The notes under the pieces were generated by a model. The model was not told where the DNA came from. It did not search any database and was given only the letters and a program-made list of their open reading frames with translations. Positions 38,649 through 51,272 of a stretch of DNA of 64,000 bases are shown in pieces (the stretch's first letter is position 1; each line of letters starts with the position of its first letter). Position numbers and translations under genes: made by a program. The stretch lies in contig PTEX01000060.1 in the NCBI GenBank assembly GCA_003342815.1, positions 3,656,896 through 3,720,895 on the forward strand, in the 5' to 3' direction. The DNA comes from Eudromia elegans. Lineage: Eukaryota > Chordata > Aves > Tinamiformes > Tinamidae.

Positions 38649-41521
38649 CTGCAAATAAGTGAAAACGGCATTACACACAACACAATATGTGCTGCAGTCC
38701 TTCGGCGCAACGGGCCCCATTCCACATCTAGGCATTTGCTAGTATACTTCAAACCTCGCAAAGTCATTTTTCCATCGTCATGTACGGGAAATTAGCTCTG
38801 CAGTTCACTGGATGGATCAAAATGGCCTAAACATTTACCCATTATTTTTCCTTTGGAGTCCTCAATTATTCAGGTGAGCACAACCTTCATCCGCTCTGCA
38901 CCTCAAGCAATTGCCCTCCAGCCTCCCTCGGCACTGGAATGTTTCAGAGCACATCAGCGGAGCTGGAGGCAGTTGGGATGGCTTTTCCTCCCCCATTTCA
39001 CGAAAGGCTGCGCTCATCCTGTACGTCCTCTTTGCTCTAGCAATCGCTGCAGCGTGAGTCGCCCCGAGGGCTATTTTTCAGGAGAAGCACGTTTATCCCT
39101 AATTCTCAGGGTGTGTTTGAGAGCTGAGCAAAATGCACTACTTGTTCCCCAAATTGGGCACCGGAGGACACAGAGTAGGACAACAGAGCAATTACCAAAA
39201 CCTCACGCGGTTCCCTAGAATGTTGCAGAACTGAAAGAGTGAGGGGTTAATTTAAAGCCTAGCGTTCCACACGGCAGCGCAAGATGCTACCGTCAGGCCT
39301 TCGGGCTGCTCTCCCTGTAATTTCCCTTGCATTTGCAGTGATTCAATTACATTTTCCTGAAGATTTGGAGCCAATCAGAACTAATCGCACAGCAGCTTGG
39401 GTCAGAGTCCCTGAAGAAAAGTTCCGAATAAATTTTGGTGTCTGCTACTATTACTCTCATCACTTCACATAAGACTATAAGACTAGTATTCTTTAGCTGC
39501 TTGAAATGGAGGACTTTTGTAATTATGCGTGTTCCTGAAACTGGATACAGTGTAAAAAGAAGCTTTTGCATTTAAACCAGGTATATTGCCAGCAACTACA
39601 ATACACCTTTCTTTTCCCCACGGCAAGAGCAAAGGAGAGCAATCTCTATGGAAAGCAAGGATCAGATTTCACACTATTTTCAATTCTGAGTCTGATGCGA
39701 GAGCATTATCTAATGTAGCCTATTAGTTCTTTGTTCTTTGCCATTATAAAGTAAAAATTCACAAATCTTTGTAACACTAAAGATTTTCATAAGGAAAGCA
39801 TGGGTGTGCCAGTTACAGCTTTACAGTTCCCTAAATTTCCTTACCTTAAAGGCTGATGGTTACTGACTATCATCACTATTATATTTTTATTATTATATTT
39901 GCATCTTTAAGGCATCTTTATGGTTTATTCCATAAGACACAGCTAGCAAACAAGAAGCATTGCATCTTTGATGAAAGAATTATTTAAAGTGGTTTGAAAA
40001 AGCAACTGGTGTCAAGCAGAAATATGCTGTGGATAAGTGTATCTTTTGTAAGGAGAGAATGAATTCAACAGCAAATTACTAAAATAATAGAATTATAAAT
40101 GAATTTTGAAGAAAAAATGTGTGAATTATTGTCTTTTTGTTCTTATTATTGCTATAACTCCTGTAGATTTTCAGTCTTTAGTCCAAGCCAAGATAAAGAC
40201 AAGAAAAATCATAATTTGCTTTGGGCGAGAAACATTTTTAAGAAATATTTTTGTTTGGAAAGCCTGAGCTTACAAAGTCAGGTATCCACGTTTCTGAGTA
40301 GACTCCTCACGAGGACAAAAATTCTTAAAGCGGGAAAATGTTCTGCTAATATTCCTGACTCTGAAATTCATAACAAAATTTGTCCTGAGGCTGAGAATGA
40401 TGAGACACAAGCTGTTGACTCAAAGACTAGAGACGTGGGTAACTCGGGAATTACTGGAAGGCAGCAGCTGTCCAGAGATCCCACTGTTCCAACACAGGGG
40501 CTGGCTGAGGGTACAGCTGGGCTATAGAGTGGCCTGCAGAGTTTGGCCTCTCACAGCTGGGATCCCGGAACTGCTGCACTGATACCATAACGTGGCACTG
40601 GAATTTCCTGCAAATTGCTTGCAGCTCAAGGGCTAGGGCTGAACACTCTTCCTCTGCAGCTTCTCTCTGAAAATTACATGTGATTTAACAAACAGTCACT
40701 ATTTTTAGTGCTTTTGCTTAAAAAGCAATGCTTTTAAAGCTTTTATATCTCACATCTTCTCCCAGCTGAAACAGTTCTAGGATGTAGAGTTGCATATCAA
40801 CTGCTAAGCCTCTGCATTAAAATGCTCTTCTTTTTTTTCCCTTAAAAACAGCCAAAAGCTCTGTGTCACACCTACAGAAATCAATGAAGAGGCAATTCAT
40901 CCCAAAAGGTCAACTTACATGAAGTATTCTGAAAGTGGGGAAAACATAATAAAGCACAGGAATAAATTTGGGAGAAATGAGGGAATTATTTGGAGGCTTC
41001 AGAAGGAATTCGCTCCATTTGATTGTTACTGCTAATACTTTCACTGACATAGTAGTTTGGTGAGTATCAGGACTACAGACCCCCACCCCAAACAGCACTA
41101 AAAAGCTGAAGTCTGAAAACTGGTGAAAATCCATCATGTTTAACTATCTTTCTTCAGACAGGGAGGACAGAATAACCTGTGATTTGCTTTTGGCATTTAT
41201 TGATAACTGTATGCAAAGGAACACGTCTTGCTGTGGGGAGAATGCATTCAAATAAACCAGCTGTTCATCTGAAATGGAAAAAGAGAGGCTCTTTCTCCTT
41301 AGCTTATGAATGAGCAGTTTCCATAATCTTTGCTTCATTCCCCTTCCCTTCCTAAAGGTATTCAGTGTCCTGCACTACTCAGCTTCACCCAAGATAGCTC
41401 TGCTGTAGTGACACACAGCGCTATCCACGCATGGGCTTTCCTCACAGCAGCATGCAATCAACACCTTCAAGTATATAGAAAGACTTTGAGTTTTGTGATT
41501 TATATATAAAGAAATCTTGGG

Positions 41522-41538
41522 ACACACACACACACACA
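41522..41538. repeat. (CA)n dinucleotide repeat
   Basis: Eight CA dinucleotides in AT-rich surroundings. Confidence 0.85.
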
Positions 41539-43947
41539 TAAAAAAATCTGTTATCACTACTAAATTCTACACCAACCATAGCTTTTCTTCCGGGTTGATG
41601 CTTTAAAACCCTGACAGAGTGCATAGCAAAAATGTCTATCAAGAACCAAGAAATTCAAGCTACAGAGGTAACCACTAGATAAAAAGCAGCAGCCTTGGAA
41701 GAAAAAAACAAAGCTGAAAGACCCTTGGAGTCTCTGTGCCTAACTCCAACCTTCTGGGCGTGCAACTTGAAGCAGGATGCTTTTCACCTGCTTCTGTCAG
41801 ATGTTGAAATATCTGACTGTTATTAGCACTGCTCAGAAACATCAGCGTAATGTTTCATTCCTGGAGTATCAACACCTAGGAAGTTTCTCTGATCTTATGG
41901 CATGAAAATATTGAATCAGAAGGCATCAAGGTAAGAGTTTCATGACACAGCTCAACAGATCAACAGAAGTTTCTGGCGAAGAGATGCATCAGCAAGTGCT
42001 GGGTAAGATTTCAAGTAATAATTCCTCATTTGCAAGGCTATGATCAACCATCATGATTGCTGGAGGCATTTGGTAGGGTTGTGAGAGCAAGCACACAGAT
42101 TTTGGCCACCTATTCACAGGCAAGGAGAGATTCCAGCATTACCAGTAATAGCAATTTTTGAAAGCCACATGTTGCCTGACATGACTGTGATGACACATGA
42201 AGGTGGATCTAACTCAGTTCTTTTTTCTCATAGTAGATATTACTGATCAGAGTAAAAAGCATCTACAAGTAAGATTTTCTTTGTAAAGAGTAGCCAAGAA
42301 TATGATTTGCAAATTATATGCAAATCCCTGATTCAGGTCTCCAGTAGCAAGAGTTGGTGAATTCAAATCCAGTGGAATATACTTATCTACTTTTACACAT
42401 CCTGACAAACAATCTTCTCTGATGATTCTCCAGGGAAATTAAAATTGTAGATCTCTACAGGAGGTCTCAGGCTGGGTAAAATATAATCATATACTAGTCA
42501 GTACCACTGACCTAATGTTTCAGTTCATAAATATCCAATGCCTTCCCCTTGACTGCACACATCTCATTTTTTCAGAAGCCTCAGATTAGGTGAAGAGGAA
42601 CAGAAGGAAATTTGCATGGTAGTAGCAAACAAATTAAAACACAAAAGAAGCTCATGTTTATGTTGAGGGTACATGCTAAAAGACTCCTTTTTTTTGCTGT
42701 GAGTGGCCTCCTGGACATTGCAAAGAAACCATTTGGTCAGTCTTAACTAGGTGAAATGGACAAAAGTGCATCCTGCACTGATGGTAGGATATTTTCTCAC
42801 CACATCTGCCCTGTTCTGGCCTTCAGACCATTAAAGAAGAGATGGGGTAAGGATGTCTATCACTAAGAAGCACTATCATTTTGTGACACAAGATCAGGCT
42901 GTCCTGCTCAGTGTCTTCCACCTTTCCTTATGTTTCCTCCACTCTACAGTTGTATTTAGCCCTAACTGCATCTGACTGAAGAGTTAATTGAACATTTTAT
43001 TTTCTCGGTTTGCAGAGCTGTTCATAGATTTATGAAACAAATCATCTTTCTTCCTTCACAGTTAAAACCAATCTCAATAAAGACATCTCTCTGAGATCAG
43101 CAAATTATAATCTAATAAAATCTATTGAAAATTTCAGTTGCGCTAAACAAGGTCAATGCTTGGAAGAAACAAAGTGTCACACAGAAATGGAGATCAAAGT
43201 AATTCCCTTCTATTCCTGCTGCTACCATAGAGACCAAGGGAGGGGAATGAGGGCGAAGAAGAGATTTAACAGACTTAATTCTTCCTGAAATTTATAATTA
43301 ACTACAAGGGAAAAGGGACAATTACCATATTTCTAAGGAATAAAGGAGAAAAAAGTTGAGCTTTTGACAAGATATAATTACAAGACATTACATATGCAAT
43401 GCACATTGGTTTGTTCTGTGTAATTTTCTTGAGAATCGTACCCCTCTTCCATTTTTTTTTTTTTTAGAAAAGACAAGGCATGTTTCATCAGTTTACATTC
43501 ATAACGTTTGAAATCCAAAAGGCAGAGGCTTACAATAATTGTTTCAGAATTTAACATTGGTAAATAAAGATTTGCAATTCAGTTACACTCCCCATCTGCC
43601 TGTCAACTCTGACTATATTCTCTAGCTAAGATAAATGGTAATCAATGAAAAGGATCCTCCTGCTCTTCCAAGACTGCAGTTTAGCCAGCAGCCAACCCAC
43701 AGTTGTCAAAGCTGTCCTCAAGTGCCACTTGAGAGCAGCGTTAACTAAATTACATGTAAATTGCATGGGTTCAGCACTATGGCACTTTTAGGATCTGGCA
43801 GGAAAACACCACAGTTTGAAGTGCTCATCAGGACCTAATAATGACTATAGAAAAAGATTTTGATTTTAGCTAAGTATGAATCTCTGGGGGAAAATCATTA
43901 TATTTCTTTTGTTTGGGGTTTGTTATAGCCTGGAAATTCAGGAGGGG

Positions 43948-43970
43948 AAAAAAAAAAAAAAAAAAAAAAA
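43948..43970. repeat. Poly(A) run
   Basis: Twenty-three consecutive A after GGAGGGG, followed by GACTTAG. No adjoining LINE or processed-gene sequence was recognised. Confidence 0.95.
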
Positions 43971-46601
43971 GACTTAGCTATCCAATTTATCATTTTAAAC
44001 TGCCATGATTCAAACCCTGAAGTACTGCAAATAAAAAACACCAAATGTTGCCCAGATCCACTTAGCACTATTAACAATATGCAGGCACATAGAAACGTGG
44101 TTATTTTTTGTTTCCTATCCAGCTAAATTTATGTCACATCTTCATCTAGTAGCTGTCTAAGGCTAGCTACTGATTGTGGTGCAATCTACAACACCTGAAA
44201 CACTGGCTCAATATTTATACTTTGCTTTACCATCTCCTAATTTTGTGATTAACTACACAAGTAGCCTCTCAAACATATATAACTCCTCCTGTAGGAAGTT
44301 TCATAAAATAAGCCCAATCTCACCCTCTAGATATATTCTGTTTTTCACACTCAATATTGATTTTTTGATACTAACATAATTGGAAAGAAAGGAAAAAAAA
44401 AAAGATTCTATTTTCTTCAGTGAAACCTATTACAAAAGTATTCAGGCATAAATAAATACTGTAGAGATTGGTTATTTGCATTGGTATTAGGTCATGGAAA
44501 GAAATAATCCAACTTGACCTCATAGCGGATTCACCTCTGTGAAGTGAGACTGATAACTGAGATACAGGTTGTGCATCTGCTCTCCAGCTCTTGTGGCTGA
44601 CTTGAGGAGATCATCCTCTGATTTACCAGTCTGTTCTTTGAACATTTTGAGATGAGTTTTGTACTGCACTAAATCAGGAAGGCTGAAACAGCCAGGTCAC
44701 CCCTGGAGGGTGCAACCTCCTTGTTTTTCCTTTCTTCCTTGCTCTAAGCCGTCGTATTTATTGGGTTGGTGCCCTAGTGACCAAATGCTAAATGAGGGAT
44801 TCCCTCACACTTGGGGAATCCTCAGTGTCCTATAGGGACACAAAATGTATGTTTCCTGCATACAACACTCTATTGAGGGGAATATAATGGTCAACACAGA
44901 GCAGAGAGCAGTTTCAAAATTAACTAGTCCGGCCACAGAATTTACTCAGTCAGATTCACAGAGATGCTTCTGAGAAAGGTGAGCTCTGAAATTTGCCCTG
45001 CCTTCCATACTGGGATTATGGGGAAAAGAAAAGCTCATGCTGACAAAATACCAGCCTAGCATGTGCATATTTTATGACTCTCCATGATTCTGCTTCAGGA
45101 TGGTGTAGCTCTGCTTGAATTCTCTCTTCAGGCTGCAAAGTGAGATGGTGGGTGTGTGCAGTGGAAAAGGCCAACTCAGGTTAAATACATGGTTATACTA
45201 TACCCAAGGTCTAAGCCACATAGGGGCCTGGTACTGGAAAGCAGTGATTTATTATTTTCTACAGTCATTGCCTGTATGGGGACTTCTGCTAGCACATCTG
45301 TGAGGGTTTTGCCTTGAGTGTATACATTAGTCTCTCCTGTTATAAATATATTGCCAGATCAGCAGAAGAATATATGATAGACAGATGTTACTGGCTTCTG
45401 GCAAATTGGCCAGTCAGAGCTGAACACGATCAACTTCTGGGTATGTTGTAACAAAAATAAACATGCTTGAGCCCCTACTTTTCAGCACTATCAGAAAATA
45501 GAGTCTTCTCCATTCGTTCCTCCTTTATTTTTTTTATCATATCTGAAATAAATCCTTATGGGGACAGCCAAGAAGAGAGAGTTATTGTCAATTTTCCAAA
45601 CCAGTACAGTTTTAAGAAGAACAAAACAAAATAAAAACAGCAAAACAAAAAAAAAAAATCAACTTCTTCACAAGTCCTGCTAAAAAAGCTTGCAATTCAG
45701 GCAAATTAGGGCTCACCACTGAGAATAACAGGAAGTTCTTGTAATAGCTATACGTCAAGTCTAGAAACCTAATGGACCGAGTTTTTCATTAACTATAAAA
45801 AATTAAATAAACATGCTAATTTCTCCACATATATTAATAATAGCATCTTCATTTAATTTTCTGGTTCCATAGTTCAGTCACGCTTGATTTAAACATGGAA
45901 CCTCTACAGTGCATAGTCAGGCTTAAAATGCTATAAAGAGTTAAAATGAAGCTGACAATAAGAACCTATACAGAGTAATTTTTGCAGGATTTTCAGCTTT
46001 TGGACCACTAAAGTTTATTTCTGTAGCTAAACCAACAAGGTCAAATTGGGCATTCCGCCCAAGGTCTGAAAGCAGCCAGTTTCCTGGTTAACAAGCTGGG
46101 AAGACACACGTTCACGTGGAACTTAGCATCAGTGACAAAAAAACAGGAGTCAGGCAACAAACAAGTGCTTTCAGTTTGACAAATATATATTATATATATT
46201 TTAATTGGTGTCTACTTTCTGAGTCTTTAGTGCACATTTGTTTCATCTTTGCAAGCTGCTCTCAAAACATAGAAACTTTTGGATGATTATTTGACTCTAA
46301 TAGCTGGGATTTTAAGCAAAGCCACGAAACTGATCTTCTAAACAAAACAAAAAGTGACACCATTGGTAACCATCACTGACAAATCTTAGTCCCTCTACTA
46401 AAATTGAGTATAATAAAATATTAACCTAGATTGCCAAGGAAGTTTTGAAAATGGTATCATGAAATAAGATTTTATCCTTTCCTGTGTAAAAGGACAAGAT
46501 GACCAGTAGCATTTATACCTAAATCTTATTTTTATGGTGCTGTGATTGTCAACTTCAATTATCAAGAAACCTGAATATGATACCTGGAAATCATGAGTTG
46601 C

Positions 46602-46602
46602 T

Positions 46603-46634
<32 letters not shown>
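46602..46634. repeat. T8-A25 homopolymer run
   Basis: Eight T followed directly by twenty-five A. I saw no recognisable retroelement sequence next to it. Confidence 0.95.
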
Positions 46635-48479
46635 GTGGCTTCTCTTCATTTGTCTTCTGGGTTTTACACCTTTGGAGACTGAATTACGTCTGAATTAACA
46701 TTTTCAACCTCAACGGACAGAAAAGTGTTTTTTTGAGTGAAAAGCCATTTGACACCAAGAGTGAGAGGGGGTGGATGTCAGTAAAGCAGCCCCTATTATT
46801 GTGAAATTTGTTTGGCAACACAGAGGTGTCTATTTTCATTTCCAACTGCAGCTACTGTTGCATTTGTAATCCTCCAAAGGGCACAAGGAAGGAAGGAGAT
46901 CCAAATGCAGGGGAGAGGACAGCATGTTGCCTTTAACTATTGGGAGGCCCAGTGGGAATGTTCTTCCTTTTCAAAACGTCCTGATGCACCTGCTGAGATG
47001 GAGTCTTGACCTGAACTGTTATTTATATTGAATTCTTCCTTAGAATAAGATAAAATAATAAGATATTTAAGATAAAAAGATAAAATAATGCCACAAAATA
47101 ATGTGCTTTAGGGAAGGAGGCAAGAAAGAAACTACACCAGGGGTATGATCAAATCAACTATATGAAGTCATCTCACACTGATTCAGCATTTATTAGGTTC
47201 TGGGTTCAGAAACGCACGAAAATATGAAGGAAATAAAACAGAGAGGGAGAATCTTTACAAAGAACCTCTTAAATATATCATAACCATATCTCACATTTTG
47301 ATTAAGATTTCAGGAGGTAGATATGAAATTAATTTTATTTGATACTTTCTTCCGCAATATAAAATGGAGATCAAAACAGGCTTGTTGGATCCATTGTACA
47401 TAATCTAGCACAGTATTTATGACATTTTCTATAAATTTTAAATAAGCAAGTCCCAGAGTAAATTTACTGGCCATGTGTTCCAAATGTCATCTTTTTAAAC
47501 AGTGTTCATCTTTTGCAGCTTAAATAGCATTCATCTTTTACTCCTTTTGTTTTATTTACAAGATCTGAGGAATAAAATTGATATATTTACTCTCTCTTGA
47601 CATTAAGATCCATTTTTTCCAGGAATAGGAGTGGCATTATTTGCAAAAATCAGCCAAATGGGTATTTAAATAAAGATAATTACGAGATCTGAGGCTAAAA
47701 GATTACCATATTTTGTTCTGTTGAATTCATATTTATCAAGTCAATTTTAAAATAAATCTTGAACATACTCCAAACCTGCTCTCATTATGTTGGTGAAAAT
47801 TGTTAGTAAGGTGATGTGATAAAAATGTTGTAGATCTGAAGGAAATAGAGTTACTCCAACACACAGTGAGAGCACATTACAGGCCAATATATCACAAAGT
47901 CACTGGAGCAGCTCTTTCCATAAGACACCAAAACAAGACGAGGAAATCCCCTGTAATTTATATGGCTTCCACCCTTTGCGGAAGGATGATAGTGTCCTGA
48001 AACCACTTTTTTGGTGTTACGCAATTCATCTGTATATGCTTGTGTGATGTCCTCACATGCATCCAAGTGGTGGGTCCCCCGCAGCCCACGTCCCTGCCTC
48101 TCTGCAACCTCAAAGCTGGCAGCAAGGACTGCAAGGAACAGTTGAGGTTCACACGAGGTTGAACACTTTGAGGACAGTGCAGCCATTTAGCAGCAGATTG
48201 AGGACACAGCAGAGCTGGGAGGAGAGATGCTGTGGATAGATGGACCTGGCAGCCCCGCTTATGGTGGCAGTAGCACCAAGACACCAGGGAGATCATACAC
48301 CTCTATTTCTCTAGAAAAACATTCAGTAGACACGTCCACCACCAATTTCTCCTGCTTTAAAAGCAAGGCTGGGCTCTTCTCCCAGTTAAACCAGTTTGGA
48401 AGTAAGTTAATTCCTCTGACCCATGTTTGATCACTGTCAGCATCCTCACTGCACTGAGGTTAAAGACGGTTGTGTTTGC

Positions 48480-49270
48480 AGGTCCCCACCGCAGCGCGGG
48501 AGATCCAGAAGTGATGGGGCTCTTTGCAGTTCTATTTTCAGCTTTCATTTACTATTAACCAGCAACCTCAGTGCGGATAAACCAGACCCCCAGCATGAAC
48601 CTGAGCGAGACCCTACTGCTTGGCGCCGTGTTGCTCAGCAGTGAGACCCAAACGATGCCGACGGAACAGGGCGGGGGAAGAAGGCCACAGCCGGCGCTCC
48701 CGTCTGTGGCCTCCTTTCGCTTCCTGCTCCTCGCCGGTCTCGCTTCCCCCGCTGGGAGATGGCAGTGACAGCTCCCAGCTGTCTCCGCCATCCCCCTGCC
48801 GATGGCCGTGGGGCCACATGGCCGCTTTCCACCTACCTCCCTATCCCTGAACCTTTGCGTGACCGCAGCTCCATGGCTCCTTGGTGTCACCATCGGCACC
48901 GCGCTCAGGTGACCCGACCACCTACCCAGAGCACTGTGAAACCCCCCGAGAACACTAAAACCAACCAAACGGGAGCGGGAAGACGCTGAGGCAAACCTGT
49001 GTGTCCTGACTTACCCCCGCAACAGCTCCTTCCAAACACGGACACCACGTGCACACCCCGGCGCGGACACGCGGCCATCCGCCTCTCCCGCGGAAACGCA
49101 GAGGGACCTCCCCAATCACCAGCCCCCGTCGCCACTCGGTTTGAGGAGGTTTGCTCAGTTCGAGGGCATCCCCGGGAATCCTGGCGCTTATCCTCACCCC
49201 AGAGCTGAACCTCCGAGTCCTTAACCTGACGGGGCTGTGGTGGATAACGAACCTTTCGCATGCACGGCTG
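48480..49270. promoter_or_regulatory. CpG island, probable promoter
   Basis: About 0.8 kb of sharply higher GC with many CpGs (for example around 48700-48760 and 49035-49110) in otherwise AT-rich, CpG-poor DNA. This is the only such block in the window. In vertebrates unmethylated islands of this size usually mark promoters. On the minus strand a strong splice donor (GCGGGG|GTAAGTCAGG, GT at 49014-49013) and a second plausible one near 49196 (CTGGG|GTGAGG) could end a first exon that starts further up the island. On the plus strand I saw only weaker donors, such as CTCAG|GTGACC near 48905. Long open frames here on both strands (up to 138 codons) are expected from stop-poor GC-rich DNA and are not called as genes. 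Transcription direction is inferred to be minus. Confidence 0.6.
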
Positions 49271-50363
49271 GAAGGGGTGATTTGGAGGGACCCTTCCCAA
49301 CAGTACCGTTGGACCTAGCACTGAATTGGGGCCAAAACATTTCTACTTTTCACTCTTAAAGGTGGAAAGCAAGCTATGTTTCCCCCCCCTTTCTCCTCAT
49401 CCCTAAAATAAAAGCCCCCAAAAGCCACAGAAACTTGCATCTCTCCAATCAGGACCATCATGACTATCTAAACTACATCTGATTGGCCTATTTAAAATGC
49501 TAGGAGTCACATAATGCCCCCATATTTTTTGTATTCTATAGCTTATAGAGTAAACTGGCATGATATGCTGAGAAAAAGATGTGCACTCTACCGTGTATTC
49601 TGAAAATGCTCCAGTAGCTGGAGATATTAATAGACACAAGCATAGGCTAAGATAATGCAGGAAATCATTGTGCTTTTGCTAGTAAAAATAAGTAAATTAC
49701 AGATCATTTAGGAAGTGCTATAGAGGCAAACTGCATGATCTTCAGGAAAAAAAAAAAAAGAGAGAACAAAATGCTTATTGAAGCGGAGCTTATTTATCAC
49801 TTTATCTTGCAACCTGACACAGTGCATGCTCAATCTATTTAATTACAGGAACAGAAAAACAGCAGAAAGATATGCACACATAACAGCAACGTTTCCAGTC
49901 CTACCTTGGTCGTGACAATGCACAGACAATCCATTCTGTAAATCTCCACGGGAGTATATGTAAATCATAAAAACAAATCAGCAAGGGTGAGGAAAGGCTT
50001 TGGAACAGCATGAACGGAACCGGAGGCTTGAATCTGCACAGCCTGCTTTTCCAAGTGGGGCCCTCATAAGAAACTCGAGTCCTCCTCCACAGTGCTAAAG
50101 GCAGTCATGATGCTCAGAGGGATCAGAAAACCCACTAGAAATCGTCTCAAGCAAAACTTCCAGGTGGCTTATCAGGCTTGATTGCTGCATTGTTCAATCT
50201 GTGATCAAAATATTCTGTTGAATAGTGTGCAGCGCTCTAGATGGGAAGATGAGAACCACAACAAGCACAAAAGAGCAAAAGCATCACATTTCAGCTCTGG
50301 CTCTGGTTTCACTATTCTGATCTGCTGTTTCAGTATACCCATAAGATTTCCTTTGCCAAGTCG

Positions 50364-50473
50364 CTCTCTCCTCTCTCTCCCTCCTCTCTCTCCTCTCTGC
50401 TCTCTCTCTCTCTCTGCTTCCCTGTCTTTTTTTTTCTCCCCCCTCTCTCTCTCCCTCTCCCTCCTCTTTTCTA
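50364..50473. repeat. CT-rich polypyrimidine tract
   Basis: About 110 bp that are almost entirely C and T on the plus strand, with only a few G interruptions. The 126-codon (plus) and 105-codon (minus, Arg/Glu repeats) open frames across it are composition artefacts. Confidence 0.93.
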
Positions 50474-51214
50474 CTATCTCCGAGCACGCACAACATATAC
50501 AACTATCGGGCCCGTCTATCAAGGCACTGCCACATCTCTACCAAAACAACTGCTTTGGGTAGTAAGGGTTTTTATGAAGAGGCACGATTCCTACGAGCGT
50601 GTATTGCTTGAGGTGCATGATTGAAACATTAAGGTGTGTGCGATAGCTCATGCGTCACATCTACAATCGCTCAGAATTACTAGGTCAGACTCTGATTCAG
50701 GAAGTGAATATAAATAACAGCTGGATAAGGAGAACTTTCAGAAAGTATAAAAAAATGTATCAGTCAGGGGGAAAACGGGAATTGCAAATTTATACATGCA
50801 CGCAACTGTCAAGCACAACAATGATGTAATTATAGTTTACAGTCCATAGAGAAAACACACTACATATATTATTCAAAAGTGGAGAGGTGCACCTTTTTTT
50901 CCACCTGTGATAATTATATTAAAGTTTTAATTAAAAAGAACTCACTCCACATAGCGGAGTTCAAAAACTCCTTAAGCTCCATCCCAAACTTTTTTTCTGC
51001 CTCTTTGACAGATCCACAGACCTTTTTTTTTTTTTATTACGTATCCTTTACTAAGAGTTTCTTAAGCTCTTAAGAAAACAGTTTAACCCTCCAAACCCCT
51101 ACCTTTCTTGCAGTGATGCTGGTGCAGAGCTTGCTTTTCAGGTGTCCTACATGAATCATTCTAAGTTAGAAAGCTCACTGTCAGCTCTTAAAGTCATGCC
51201 TCTCTTACAGATAC

Positions 51215-51272
51215 AAAAAGAGAGAGCAAAGAAAGAGGGAGGGAGAGAAAAAGAGACACAGAAGGAGAAAGA
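51215..51272. repeat. GA-rich polypurine tract
   Basis: Nearly all purine on the plus strand (AGAGAGC, GAAAGAGGGAGGGAGAG and similar). It is complementary in character to the CT tract about 0.75 kb upstream. Confidence 0.85.

Larger units (their letters stand above)
38649..48479. other. Non-coding DNA, GC-richer at its start
   Basis: 38.65-39.3 kb has more CpGs than the neighbouring DNA and a CCAAT-box-like AGCCAATCAG near 39369. The 142-codon frame at 40099-40527 (longest in the window) has no recognisable domain. The rest, to the CpG island, is AT-rich with simple repeats only. Confidence 0.55.

Noticed and set aside
38853-39218. 121-codon plus-strand frame in the GC-richer pocket
   Set aside because: Not recognised; local composition reduces stop codons and there is no supporting acceptor/donor pair.
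40099-40527. 142-codon plus-strand open frame, the longest in the window
   Set aside because: No recognisable domain, no splice or promoter context, composition like its flanks; a frame of this length can occur by chance in 64 kb.
41700-41830. CR1-like wording (CTAACTCCAACCTTCTGG, GAAGCAGGATG)
   Set aside because: Similarity is too short and interrupted to call a CR1 relic by eye; a RepeatMasker hit would settle it.
48905-49321. 138-codon minus-strand frame and several others in the CpG island
   Set aside because: Overlapping open frames on both strands are expected in stop-poor GC-rich DNA. A coding first exon cannot be excluded but is not supported.
50182-50562. 126-codon plus frame and the Arg/Glu-rich minus frames over the CT tract
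   Set aside because: The amino-acid repeats are a direct product of the CT/GA simple sequence.
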